From contig NC_041710.1 of assembly GCF_900700375.1 (NCBI RefSeq), positions 23,867,533-23,931,532 on the forward strand: DNA of 64,000 nucleotides, in the 5' to 3' direction. The position numbers were made by a program, and so were the translations under genes. The DNA is from Denticeps clupeoides (Eukaryota > Chordata > Actinopteri > Clupeiformes > Denticipitidae). This document shows, one piece after another, positions 12,201 through 24,760 of this stretch (its first letter is position 1; each line of letters begins with the position of its first letter). A model generated the notes under the pieces. That model was not told where the DNA came from, ran no database searches, and saw only the letters and a list, made by a program, of their open reading frames with translations.

Positions 12201-15200
12201 TTTTCCCATCTGCTGACCTACCTAATGTGTCACACCTGCCTGAGATAACCCACTGTCACATGTTCCTGTACTCACAAATAGATGCATCCAGGTCTTAATA
12301 ATGCCACTGCATTGTGACAAACTGACATTTTCAGTCTTCAGTAAAAATCTTAACTAAAATGAGATCAGGTAGCCCCACAATTATTCAAAACACAATTTTA
12401 GGTGCTTATGTTTTAATTAAAAGACTCAACTACAACATATTGAGAACGTAAACGTAAACCTATTGAGAACTTAAACGTAAAGGAGCTGTCATGGAATGCT
12501 GTTATGTTATTATAATTATGCCAATCCCCTCAACAACATTTTAAAATCTAAAATTGTGTTTATGCATTTAATTTTATTAAATTGTATAATTCAAAACAAA
12601 TAACAACTAATATAGTAAATATTACTGTTGTAATATTATAAATGATAGTCCACCCCTGATTAGAGCAAACAAGTACAGTAAAATTGATCATTTCTAAATT
12701 AAGGTGTATGTGGCATATGGATGGTGAGCTCAGCACCTGGTGCAACATATTGTGGGTAGTACTTTGAAATGTTATGTCCACAGTTAATCCAGTGAGCATT
12801 AACACACTTCCCTCCTGTTCCACTAACAGAGTTAGCAAGGTATTACGCTAAAGCTGTTCCAAAGTAAAACACACATGCAAAATGTACATGGGTGCTTGTG
12901 CCTCAATGGTGAAAAACAGGGCAAGTCTACACATTGCTCAAAACTACCACAGGTGAGTAGATTATTACATTACATAGCATCTATTCATCTTTTCAGATTC
13001 ACTTGCATTTTGACTCTGGCTTACATGACCGCAAATCACAAATCCAAAGTTTTTAGTTCTGTTTTCATTATCATGTGCAGGCTACATATGGTTTAACTTA
13101 TTGATACTTATTGGTAACAAATGGTTGTGGATCCATAGATCCATATTGCTGGCTACTAACCCTACTATAATAAACATCCAACATTAAATGTCTCCAGTTG
13201 ATTCACAATACATTTATTTTCACACCCTAACTTACACCTAATTGATATATTTTTTGTCGCAAAGTACCAAAGTACCGAAATTAAGATGTCAAGCAGGCAG
13301 CACATGTTCATTAGTATGTAGTCATCCTCCTTTTTCGGGCTGCTCCCGTTAGGGGTTACCACAGTGGATCAACCAGTCACAACCTGGGTCTGGCACAGTG
13401 GATGCCCTTCCTGACACAAACATTCCCATTTACAAAGGGTTGGGACCAGCACCAAGAAATGCATGGTCACATAGGACACATGTTCACTAGTACATTTTAC
13501 CAAAACGTTTCATAAATTTTCCTTTAACTGAATTAAAATAATCAGCTTTCATATTTACTAGATTTATTAAACATAATGTTATTTTTTTAAGTTGATGATT
13601 ATGGCCAATAGCCCAGTATCTTTATATTAGAATACCTAATGTAAAATACAGGGTGGGCCATTTATATGGATACACCTTAATAAAATGGGAATGGTTGGTG
13701 ATATTAACGTCCTGTTTGTGGCACATTAGTTTATGTGAGGGGACAAACTTTTCAAGATGGGTGGTGACCATAGTGGCCACATTGGATCCAACTTTTGTTT
13801 TTTCTATAGGAAGAGGGTCATGTGACACATTAAATTTATTGATAATTTCACAAGAAAAACAATGGTTTGCTTGGTTTTATTCTTTCATTAGTTATTTACA
13901 AGTTTCTGACCAGTGTGTGTTCAATGTCATCAACCATTCCCATTTTATTAAGGTGCATCCATATAAATGGCCCACCCTGTATAACCTAATCCCTACTACA
14001 GAAATTTACTACTTCTGTATGTTTATACAGTCAGTGCATGGTGTGGACTGAAGGGTGGAAGGTTTCACAAAATAGTTTTTACAATATAATCTTTGTACAT
14101 TTGTGAATGTTTCTACATTTTGTTATGTATTATAATCTTGCATTATTCAAATTAATAAATCCTCAGCATAAGCATTTGCTCTTATGACACGTCCTTGTGA
14201 AGTGTGGCTGTGTCTCAAATGACCACATCCATAACCCTGGTTTATCCAGGTCAGCCTTTGTTTTATATTCATACATGGTCTTCCCCTTTCTGCCACCAGT
14301 GGTCGTCTGAGGTGTGCCTGTCTTTCAATGCTCTCATCTGTCTAGACATGACCACAGCCCTGATTTTAATTTACACCAAGAAGTGTCTTGCTAGGTTCTT
14401 TTAGCATAGATCGAGACAATAATCACTCTGTCCTTGGTTTTTGTGTTCTCCTTTCAGTTACCCACAACCTGCCTCCACTTGCCCACTAACCATGCAGTGC
14501 GAAGAGGCCACATTGTTGTGGTAATCCAGTCTACTAATGCTTGTGTGTTAGAAAAGTTGCCACGGAAACACACAAGGACACTGGGGACCCCTCCCGATCT
14601 AAACTCACTGAAGCCTGGGAAGCAGTAAAAGGACAGGACGATGGGGGGAGGTTCTCACCCTGGTCAAGCCCCTCAACAAAGTACACACACCCTCTACCAT
14701 ATTCTTCACTCCCTCCATTTTCATTCCTCTACTCTGGACAGATGTACCCAGATGGCCATCATCTTGATGATTTAGTGGTGTGTGAAACACACACATTCTC
14801 AGACACACACAATATAAAGGGCAACGGAGGACAAAATAAAATAAAACAAGGCCTTCATTTATCCTGTAAGATGGGAATTTCCAGGTCCATGAAGACCCTC
14901 TACTAGCTGTGGTTTTCCGCTCATGAACAAGAAGTATCACCAGGGTATCAAAAGGCCAACAAATGGCCTGAGGTGCCATGATGGAAAAGTCTTGTTGGGG
15001 GTGGATTACCACTGTATTCCAATTTCAGGAGTTCTGCTTGAAAAGGCAGAAACACCAAACAATCGGATTGGTCTGTGGCAACCTTTGTGAGCGTCAAATG
15101 CCAAGCATAAAAGAGGTTCTCTTTACAGTTACTTTCTCTTCTTTTCCTCCCTCCATCGGGGGTTCGCCCCCCCTCAGATTCTCCTTTCCATTCATTTGTT

Positions 15201-18200
15201 TTTTTTTCTGTTACATTGGTACTATTTTTCTCATACAATATTTCCACATAATTGCAATAGTAATCTTCCTGTGTTAATAAATTAGAAATTGTTCATTCCT
15301 GTTACTTCTATTGTGCCATTCCCAGGTAACATCAGATGAGTTAAATACACTGCTAATAATTAATGGAGTGAGATTAACAAAGTCTCTGTTAATCTCTGAT
15401 GTCCACCCTTCACCTCTGGAATTTCTATGATGTTTTCCTGTGTGCTCTTTACAATCACAAGGGAAATTCTTTTGTCATAAACATTCTATTGGTGTGTGTG
15501 AGCAGGAAGTATTTGCTCATCAAAAGTGTTGTCACTGTTTCATATGTTAATATTAACACAACATAAAGAAGTCATTTTTAATATATAGTACACTGCCACA
15601 AAGAAAACAAAACATAGCTAAATCTGGTTCTTCCAATTTGATCACAATGGTGTAAAGAGTAAAGGAAAAGTTTCATAAAAATAAGAAGACAGTGGATACT
15701 TTAATTTAAACTAGGGCAATTTTGTGTCTATAATTAGACACTTAAACCAGCCAGAAATTATTTTAAATGAATGATTTTGCCATATCTACATTGCAAATTG
15801 TGGTCTCCACACCCACTGTTCTACAAAAAATGATTTCTGCAAATGCTTTCTGTACTCACCCAGATGCAATGAGTGCCCTTGACTGTGCCATAGCGATGCG
15901 CTGCAGAGCAGGCCGGCTGAGACCTGTAAGGCTGGCACGGGGTGGCAGTGGGGCTGCACAAGCAGCGGAGCGCTGCACAGGCACAGCTGGTGTAGGCAAA
16001 GGCATGGACGAGGAAGTCGAGGTAGTGGTGGACGTTTTGGTTGCTGTGGTGATGAGAGTAGCTGTAGGCACTGAGGGTGTACAGGTGGGTGAGGTGAGTG
16101 GGGTGGTGGGTGTGACTGGAAATTGGGGCTGCTGGCTGTCTGCTTGCGGAGGCAAAGGCGGGGTCGCAGCTGGCGGAGGTGGCCGACGGGAAGAGAGGTA
16201 AATGTTAGCGGCCCTGGAGGTGAGCAAGGAAAGGGAGTGGGAAAAGGAAGCATCATTCTTGCTGGATGAGCAAGCGTGGCCAGAAGAGAGTTTCAGCGGC
16301 AAAGTGCGTGAGTATGAGTTTGTTGTTAACTGGGAAGAAGTGGAGGTCGTTGTTGCTGTTGTACCTTTGGGGCTAAGAGATGGCTTGGTCTGCAAAGGCT
16401 TGCGCCCTAGAGTGTGTGAGGCAGCCATGGCATTGGTTTTCACGCTCAGAACCAGCATGCACTGCTGACAGGCACATGACTGGCCTGGCTGTGTAAAAGA
16501 TGACGGTGAGAGCATGTTGCTGGAGTACATGGCATTCCCAGTACTGCTGCTGCTTCCCCCAGTCAAACTTGTACCAGAAACACTAACACCAAGGAGCTTC
16601 TTTGCTGAGCCCCTGCTTCCCAGAACTGTCTCACAAGCACCATTGAGTCCTCCACCAGCTGAAACACCCACAGTTCCAAAGCTGCTCTTGGTCAACTTTG
16701 GCAAGGGGCCAGAAACCAGTGGGTAGGCAAGGTCAGAGCGGCACTGGATGCGTCGACGCCGTTGTGTCTGATGGTTGATCTGAGTCATGCTCTGAAAGTC
16801 AATGAGGTAGCAGAAACCCAGCGGTGCCAAATCCAGCCAAGGCTGCTGCCATTCATGTGCTGCCTGGATTGCGATGCCAACCTCTGTGTCATAAGTCGTC
16901 CATGAGCCAGCGTCATTCTCCCACTCCCAAATCCAGCCATGTCCTGGTGCAGAAGAAGGGTCATAGAAGCTGCGTCTCACTGGCCTAAGGGTACCTTCAA
17001 AGACATGCAAAACATGTAGAGATATTAAAGTTAATAACACTGAGAGGTCTTATTTTACTGAAAAAGAATACAAAGGTGACACTCTCAATGGATAATCATG
17101 TGTTGTCTGATAATGTAATGCCTGTTTAGCAGTAATAAACATGAGGTTTAATAAACATGTTAGATATGGTAGGTTGGTAGGTTTTGGTTGGCAACAGGTA
17201 TTTGATAAAGTTGAGGTATGCTAATGTCTACAACCATAGGCGTAATTTGTTGGCCGTTGTGGAGGGAGCGTGGCTGTCGGGTAATGTGGGAGAATTTGAA
17301 AAGGATGAAAACATTATTGGCAGTGGTGGCCTTGCGGGTAAAGAAGCAGACCCATAATCTGAAAAATGTACATCTGAGGGAGAAAAAGAGAAGATGAGCT
17401 GTGTGTCATCAGCATAGCATAACCCACGTGAGGAAATCACCTCACCAAGTAATCTAGTGTAGAGGGAGAAAAGGAGAGGACAGAGTACTGAGCCCTGAAG
17501 GACTCAGGTGGAGGGTCTAAGTGAAGCTGACATGGATCCTTTCCAAGTTACTCAAATTAGGAAGCATACCACTGCCATGCTGAGCCCCGAATTCCACAAA
17601 ACATTCTGAAGGCTGGGCTGACACCACCTTCACTAGAAACCACTAAGCCCTACCCCCTAATTCACACCTCAGGGGAACCTTGAGTAAGCTACTGATAGCA
17701 CTACACTTGATAATACTGCACAAAACCCTATCTACCTATGATATAAAATGCAAAATTGTTAGTCATACACAATCCTGCAACTGATCTTATAAACAGACAG
17801 TAAACAAAGTCTAGATTCCAATGCAGAAGATAGGTTACCGGTCCCGAGGCACTGAGTGCAGGCCACGCCCCTTCTGAATCCCTGCACCAGTGTTCCCTTC
17901 TTTAAAGTCTGCTAAGTGAGTTTGTGCCATGTGCCTGCAGAAAGAGCCTTTCCTTTTCCACTTCCCCTTTCTCAAAGCAGAGCCCTATATTTTTTTAAGT
18001 GAAGTGATTGTCACACGTGATACACAGCAGCACAGCACACGGTGCACACAGTGAAATTTGTCCTCTGCATTTAACCCATCACCCTGAGTGAGCAGTGGGC
18101 AGCCATGACAGGCGCCCGGGGAGCAGCGTTTTGGGACGGTGCTTTGCTCAGTGGCACCTTGGCAGATCGGGATTCGAACCAGCAACCTTCTGATTACAGG

Positions 18201-21200
18201 GCCACTTCCTTAACCGCTAGGCCACCACTGTTTGTTCCGTATTTGTATTCAACCTGCACCTGGACCCTCCCATTTCTTTGTGTCATGACATCTGACACCT
18301 GCCGAATAATTGGTATAAAACCTTTTTTTTTTTTTTTTTTTGAGGGGCATTGTCTGTTTTTTTAAGGTTAGGGTTAGGGTTTTCCTACTAACCCTAACAT
18401 TTGTCACATCACAGGCTTCCCACAAAAATGAAGAAGGCAGTGATGCTTAGCTGCTGGGACAACGTCTACATTCACCAGGCGTCTGGAGAGAAACCATCAT
18501 GAAAAGTTAGACTGTAACTAATTACAAGATTATTCACTAGCTCTGTGTTTCTTGTCATCAAACTATGAGGAAAAACAACGAATACAGTGTATGCACATAT
18601 AGTACCGTTGTTTGTTCAGGGGGGAGATAAGTAGATCACTACTACGGAGTCCCTTAAGTAACATGAAATACCAACAAAATAGTCTGTTTTGCACAAATGA
18701 ATGAAAAACAGACAGTTGTGGTGGGATATATGACACCTGTAGGCAATTGAAATGCTCAAACAAAGGTTTGTTTGCACTCGTTTGCAACTCCTTTTAACAG
18801 TTGACTGAGAATCAAAAGGCAATTATAATATGTCTTTTCAAGAGAGCAGACGATGTAATTGAACCTTCAATTGGCCCTTAGCCTGAAACAATTATAGCAT
18901 GGGACTAAACATAAGAAAGTGGCACAGCTGCAGCATATATACTAAAACAGAACAGCCCTCATCCTTATGTGGAAGTAGCATGAAGTCTATTGAAGGAACC
19001 AAATACAAACGAGTGACCATAAATGGAGAGCTCTTATATAAATTAGTAATTGGAAACACAGGAAGGGTAATTGGGAGACATGGAGAACAATGAAAATTTG
19101 CTGCCACCTGGTGTGCCAGTGGTGCCATGATGGAACAAGGTAGATAATCAAGCTGGTCAGCAGTCCTTGGGCTGCACTATTTGGGGAAAAAGTCTGGCCA
19201 GAAAAAAATGACCCAGCCAGAGCCCGACAGAATCCCACCCAACCCAACAAGTACAGGTTTTTAAATGGCTAGTTTTGGCTTTCTGTGCACTACAAGCACT
19301 AGACTAAGAGGGAAAGGAATTGTGTCCAAGATTTGCAAATAAAATTAACATTACATTAAAAATGTTGGATTTAATATGACAAAATTACACCATGTGAAAC
19401 ACTTTTACGAATCATTAAAACAAATTTATGAGCAGCAACTCATATGGAAAGGATAGGTACTATAGACCAGAATTTCATGTTTGCAGGCCACTCATTTACA
19501 GCTCAACCTGACCCCACCCAAGACTAAACTAAAATGACAGAAATTTGAGCCTGAACCCAAATAATTCGGGCCAGGATTTGCAGCTCTGCAGGACATGGCA
19601 GGGACAGTTAACAGATTGAAGAGAGACTGAGCAGCCGGTCTCAGTTAATAAATGAAATATATTGTTGCTTCAGTCCACGTGCTCATAATTTAAATCGTAT
19701 GATTTTGCATTCATGCAATCGCACAATCTGACATCTCAATTGCAATTATATTTATCATGCAGCCATAGTCTAGGGCTGAAACTATCGAATATTTTTGGAA
19801 TCAAGTATTCTGACGATTTTTTTCGTTGATTAATCGAGTAATCAGATAGATCATTCTTTTGCGTTTTTAAACAACTCTAACTCTAGTGTGTTAGGGTTAC
19901 ATGAAAATCCTCTGAAAATGAGCAAGCAATTTGCAATTATTCCTCACAAAAAAAAAGTTTTATTCAAACTGAACATTTTTATTAGATCAAAGCTTAAAAC
20001 CATTGAGTTACTGGCTCCAAAATTAAGCCCATTTAATCAATCTTTCTGTGAAACATTCATGATGTACATGAAAAAAACTATGAAATTCACAAACATAGGT
20101 TAGCCTATTTGTCCTTAGTTTTAATAAAAAAAGGAAAAAGGGGTGCACCCCCTGCTATAGCCCATCTGAGAATAACAAAAAAATAAAAAGTATAAATGTA
20201 CAAAATAGTAAAAAGAAAATATAAATAAACAATTCAAGTATTACTAATAATCCCACTTAAATAATACAGTTCAGTTTCCAGTTGCATCCAGATGAGGTAG
20301 GTAGGTAGAATGTTTGCCTTTGTACAATGTTATGTGCAAAATAGAGAGAGAGAGAATTTGTCTTAGTGCATGTGTGGGGAAGAAAAAAAAAACATTGATG
20401 TGCAAAAAATGCTATAAACTCGCCCAAAAGTAAATCTATATGCTAATGAGTGTAGATTAGTCCATCTGTAGCATTTATTATTACTACCTTATGTTTGGGG
20501 AAGGCGTGTTTTGAGATGTAACATATCAGTGTGTGTGTGTGCGTGCTCTCTTGTTACTTATTATGCCTCGTCACTATCGACTCATAACACAAATAATTAC
20601 AAGTAACATACGTTATAAGAAGCGCTAATGTTAGTTAGCAATCCTAAAAATACAATACCTTGTAGAAGCTCAGAGTCCCCTTGGAGGAGTGCGGTTTACG
20701 TGAGGATTTGTTCGGTTAAGGTTCTGTAGCATTGACGAAGTTCTATTATGGTAAGTCAGGTCCGTTTTACAGTGTATACATTGCACTACATTGTCCACCT
20801 TACGCAGCGTAAAATGGTCCCACAATTTAAACATTTTATGCCTTTTACACACACCGGTATCTTAATTTCCATAGAGCTCAAAATAAATTGCGCCTCCTTA
20901 AATCTTGCACTTCCTTAAAAATGCACTACAGTTAAAACAGTCCGTGTAAAAACGCATTGCGTAGCTCCGCCGAGCAATACGATAATAGATGGACTTTGTG
21001 ACGAATTAAGCGAAGCCTGGAGGCAAAGAATTTTGCTCGAACATTTGTTTGTAATCGAATCATTCGAATAATCGTTTCAGCCCTACCCTAGTCCAAACTA
21101 AGTGTTGAATTGAATTAGCCAATTGCAAAATTAAAAGTAAGATTTTTATTTCACCCAACAAAATATTTCTGAGTGAGGCCATATAAACAGATCGAAACAG

Positions 21201-24125
21201 ATGGTTGTATTTCACATGCCAATCAAAAAAGCGCATAAACATGACGAAGTTGCTGACTAAGACTACATATCAGACAGAATGACATGAGGCTCAGGATCCC
21301 AGGACCCCTGAGTCTGCACAATGGAACTACCCATCTGGTCCATTGTTACTCATTCTTTGCATCTATAGACTCCTCCTTCTCATTGCCTCCTCTCATTTCT
21401 TCCTGAATCTCAGACAATGGTAAAGCCATCAGCTCTCCCAAATGAGCTGTAGCCATAAAGAGGTGGGCATATGTCTTATTTATCCCTTCACACCTTTCCT
21501 TATTCTGATCACTTTACACAAAACCGCCTATATCTTGATCCCACAATTACGTCCCTTTGCTACACATTTCATCATGACAAAAATGCACAAGAACATCTTA
21601 CAGCCTATATAAAACCCAATTTAAATAGATGGGTGGCAATGTTTTGTGAAATGTTGAAGAAAATGGTCATTTGAAACATTGGAACCCTCTAATAAGCTTG
21701 AATAGCTTGAAAATGAGAACTGTTGCTCCCATTTCCTGTTCTCTCACTCCGCAGCCTCCAACATCTCAACCCAATCACATGAGAGTCATTAGGTGGAAAC
21801 GATCCAAGCTTGTGTCCTGTGCTGGAATGCATACGGTCAATGACTGCACCCAAGGGGGCCTCCACGGATTGCTGAATCTCCAATCTGCCCCTTGCACAAG
21901 AGAGAAACTTTTCCTCCCCTAAGCTCCCCTCTCTTGTCCACTTTCTTTCAGCGCTCTATCCCTCATTTTTTTAAAACTGAAGCAACCGTCTTCCCCTCTC
22001 GGTGCCTCTTTCTGCTCAGCAGTCGGTTGTGTTGAAAAGCGTGTATCTAAATGAGGATGTGTGCACCCAACGGCAAAAAAACCCTGCAACCACTGCCCTT
22101 TGACCCCTCAGCTTTGTTAGGGTTTGGGAAATGTGCCTTGTTTGGCCAGACCAGCTGGGGTACTGCAGGACTCAGACAGCAGCTGTTCTTCAGTCACTAA
22201 GTCTCTCTCTCTCACACACACACACAATCCAAGCAATGTCCCCATATGTTCAAGTTCTTTCTGTTGAAATGTGGAAGAAATATTTTGTTTTTAAAAATTT
22301 CAACACAGGTTTATATGAATTACAGCTCAGCACAGCATTAGAGCACTTTCACTAATTTAGGCGAGGGTTAAAAAGCATTTAGATCTTGGTAAAAAAACAT
22401 GCTCAGTCTATGGGCAAAATAAATCCATGATGACAGCAGAGAGCTGCAAACAATCTTCATTGTTCACAAAGAAGATTCCCATAAATTAGTTCATTGTCTG
22501 GATGTACAGCTCTGGCAAAAATTCCCAGCACTATTTAGTCAGTTGACAAGCTTGTGTCTGTGTGAAATATGTTTGAAACCGAAACTGTTATAAAAATGTG
22601 AATTTGGTGAAATTTGTAAAAATAATAATAATAAATTAAAATATAATATTATTAACACATCACGTTAAGAAGGGTTAAGCAGTCAAACAGACTGGAATAG
22701 GACAGTTACATCCACAGTAATGGCTCTAGTAAAGAATAAAGAGAGATTTGGCTGAATTTCTCATCGAATGAGGAGCTCATCATGTTGAAGAAGGTATTGT
22801 TCGGTATTGTTCAAATTACACCTGCCTGTGTGGGATAAAAAATACACCCAAAATGTGAAGCAAGGCCGAGCAGGTCTGACTCCACAAACTAATACATATT
22901 GGTCCACAGTGTACAGGGCCATGAAATCATAGGTGATGAAAGAATGCAGTAGATGACCAAGTCTGATGAATAACGCTTATTTTCACAGCCTATCTGGTGA
23001 AGATATGAAAAGACGCTAAAGGCAATATTAAGAACAAGTCATCAGGACCCTTACCAGCCAGTGAAATGTGTGACAAAAGATCATTCTCATCCTCTACAAC
23101 ACACTGTGCTGACATGTATTATATCCATATTACATGTATCCATAATGTATTATTACATGCATATACATGTATTATATACTGTTATATTGTATCCCATACA
23201 ACATATTGTATGGTGAAAACAGGGAATTTTGCACTATAGTTTCATTTCACTTTTTTTTTTGGTTTTGTTTTGGAAGAGTCTTGTCTCTGTTGTCCCACAA
23301 ACCTTATTTATAGTCATCTTAAAGTAATGACAATATTTGTCATCATTTCTTATGCAAAACACAGGCACCAATTAACCTTGAAATGCAAGGGTTTTTAATG
23401 TAGTATGGCTAAATTTTACTAACTAAAATGAAGGCTTAGGGCCATATGAAGGCCATGCCCTGATACTGTATAGGTTCAAAATAAAACCATACAACAAACA
23501 GTACAAGATAGGCGAGAAAATAATGCTTACTTTTCTAGCAACATCACCAAATCATCTACAGATAAAAAAATCTGTTCCAAACACTGACTGTCCTTTTTGC
23601 TCATGTGATCATGGCTCATATTACACAGAATGTTTTTGTTCATTTTGACAAACACCAACAACTCCAACTTTATCTTAAAACCACATGATTGCCCCCAAAT
23701 GACATGTTTAAACGCTGGATGAGGTTTGAGAGGACTCTGCTGAAATACAACCAGGGACTTTGGCCTTTCATTATTAGAGGGAAAAACCATCTTCTGATGA
23801 GTCTACCCAAAGCTGCTCCATCCAACTCCTGCCAAAGGAACAGCTGCACGTCTGATCTCATGCAGAAGACACGTTTTCTACGGTCGACCAGAATGCCCAG
23901 ACGGGACTCGCTCGTACCTGTGTCCTGTCGGAACTGATGCATGGAGTGCAGGTCGATGATGTAGGGGGAGAGGCGGCTGTCGGCTTGGCCTAGCACGACG
24001 CTGCCGCCGCGGGGGTCGCTTCTGATCGTCGCCTCGATGTGGTGAGACACGGCCGGGCCGTAGGGCCGCCAGCGTCCGTGCTCGTTGAGCCATTCCCAAA
24101 CGACCACCGCGGAGGCCAGCAACAT
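9240..24125 (-). CDS. dtx4: DTX4, Deltex E3 ubiquitin ligase 4
   Basis: Coding exons in transcript order: 24125-23918, 16994-15860, 11199-10976, 10744-10683, 10457-10137, 9650-9561, 9464-9240. All joins keep frame and give 754 residues. Two WWE domains fill about residues 1-155 ([34 protein letters not shown]). A Ser/Thr/Pro-rich linker follows, longer than in the roughly 620-residue mammalian protein. The RING starts at Cys545 (CNICMEP, then CGHQYHLQC and CPTCK), followed by the Deltex C-terminal domain ([29 protein letters not shown]). The family binds Notch through WWE; RING plus DTC transfers ubiquitin and can act on ADP-ribosylated targets. DTX4 also targets TBK1 in mammals. The start was chosen by homology; an acceptor-like TTTCTTCCCAG lies just before the ATG, so a non-coding first exon is likely. 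Intron 1 (6.9 kb) and intron 2 (4.7 kb) hold repeats. DTX1 is the main alternative identity. Confidence 0.93.
13328..13470. repeat. Dispersed teleost repeat fragment
   Basis: Contains GGCTGCTCCCGTTAGGGGTT, CCACAGTGGATCAACC and GATGCCCTTCCTGACACAA, a combination I recognise from a very common fish interspersed repeat. Family name uncertain. It lies within DTX4 intron 2. Confidence 0.55.
13647..13981. mobile_element. Tc1/mariner-type MITE
   Basis: Inverted ends of about 50 bp: TACAGGGTGGGCCATTTATA on the left and ATAAATGGCCCACCCTGTA on the right, extending through the motif AATGGGAATGGTTG and its complement. Flanking TA dinucleotides fit the TA target duplication of the superfamily. No transposase frame remains. 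Confidence 0.85.
17228..17520 (-). mobile_element. LINE reverse transcriptase fragment
   Basis: On the minus strand the sequence reads as the middle of a non-LTR reverse transcriptase: a [13 protein letters not shown]-like block, then [19 protein letters not shown], which contains the catalytic YADD, then FSFSPSD. Frame is lost in places and both ends are missing. It is a different lineage from the LINE copies at 1.5, 3.2 and 29 kb. Confidence 0.65.
17998..18230 (-). repeat. SINE-A, tRNA-derived
   Basis: The minus strand begins CAGTGGTGGCCTAGCGGTTA, a tRNA-like A box, and carries GCTGGTTCGAATCCC, a B box. The body (GGCGCCTGTCATGGCTGCCC) and tail (CAATCACTTCACTT) are shared with the copies at 27308, 35341, 35826 and 39568. 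Confidence 0.8.
19771..21085. mobile_element. hAT element with BED-finger relic
   Basis: The ends TAGGGCTGAAAC and GTTTCAGCCCTA are inverted, and the flanking 8-mers CCATAGTC and CCCTAGTC match at 7 of 8. On the minus strand at 20670-20852 a frame encodes [19 protein letters not shown], with CxxC and trailing His, typical of the BED zinc finger at the N terminus of hAT transposases. The catalytic domain is absent, so this is an internally deleted relic about 1.3 kb long. Confidence 0.8.
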
Positions 24126-24144
24126 TGTATCCCTGGGAAGAAAG

Positions 24145-24183
<39 letters not shown>

Positions 24184-24650
24184 ACGGGCGTGGAATCCGA
24201 GCGTACGCGCTGCTAGCGCGCTAGCGCCCCAAAGCCATCGATCCAGCTGTTTAAAGTTAATCTAATCGCGGCACGTATTTAAAACGGGCTTCCCACGCCA
24301 CTCACATCTGGTCCGCGTGGCTACTCGGAAACACGCGGCGCACGCGTCCGATGCGCCTCCATGGTCGCGCCGCGAGTCGTGGCCCGACCGATCAGGGCTC
24401 GTCCCGTGGTCGTGGAAAAAAAAAAAGTCGTCCGCCGAGAGCGGTGCGCAACGGCGATACCCGACCCTACCCACGGTGACGCTCTTTAAATCGGCCCACA
24501 ATGGCGACAAACCGGTTCCTCCGGTCCGCTCGTGGCGTTCACCTCACCAGGTGCCAGTAAAGTGGGGAGATGTCGTGCCGAGGAGCGTCCCACGAGTGAT
24601 CCAGACGCGGGCGCCGTGCCTGCTGGTGACCCGCACGTCACAAGCACAAA
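24000..24650 (-). promoter_or_regulatory. CpG-rich 5' region of DTX4
   Basis: Base composition changes abruptly to GC-rich with many CG dinucleotides across the first coding exon and about 500 bp upstream, unlike the AT-rich flanks. This fits a CpG-island promoter for DTX4. The transcription start cannot be placed. Confidence 0.6.
24146..24180. repeat. (AC)n microsatellite by DTX4 start
   Basis: About 15 AC units lie 20 bp upstream of the DTX4 ATG, reading (GT)n on the transcribed strand and immediately preceding an acceptor-like TTTCTTCCCAG. Confidence 0.9.
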
Positions 24651-24730
24651 GCGACTTCCAGCTCTGATTTTTTTTTTACAGAAATCAAAAAGTACGGACA
24701 GCTGTGGTCTCTTCCCAGCCTAAGCTACAA

Positions 24731-24760
24731 CACACACATACACACACACACATACACACC
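24731..24760. repeat. Imperfect (AC)n microsatellite
   Basis: ACACAC runs interrupted by AT units, in the upstream flank of DTX4. Confidence 0.8.

Larger units (their letters stand above)
11200..15859. other. DTX4 intron 2
   Basis: Intron between the large second exon and the third exon. It holds a mariner-type MITE (13647-13981) and a dispersed fish repeat (13328-13470); the rest is AT-rich with no supported gene. Confidence 0.75.
16995..23917. other. DTX4 intron 1
   Basis: A 6.9-kb intron with a LINE fragment, a SINE-A copy, a 1.3-kb hAT relic and short AC runs (about 22205-22227). The tract 17838-17915 matches the unnamed repeat near 5425. 21086-23917 shows nothing recognisable. Confidence 0.75.

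Noticed and set aside
14434-15277. Open frames in DTX4 intron 2
   Set aside because: Overlap on both strands, no domain; intronic.
15767-16468. Open frames on the plus strand across the DTX4 linker
   Set aside because: They are antisense shadows of the GC-rich second DTX4 exon and have no domain or splice structure.
18366-18400. TTAGGG-like repeats
   Set aside because: Only two to three units next to reversed CCCTAA; too short for a telomeric array or interstitial telomere.
23670-24224. Several overlapping frames near the DTX4 first exon, including VCVCVC runs
   Set aside because: They arise from the GT repeat and from alternative frames of the CpG-rich first exon; only the WWE frame from 24125 matches a protein family.
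24262-24723. Open frames upstream of DTX4
   Set aside because: CpG-rich sequence lacks stops by composition; no domain, and frames exist on both strands.
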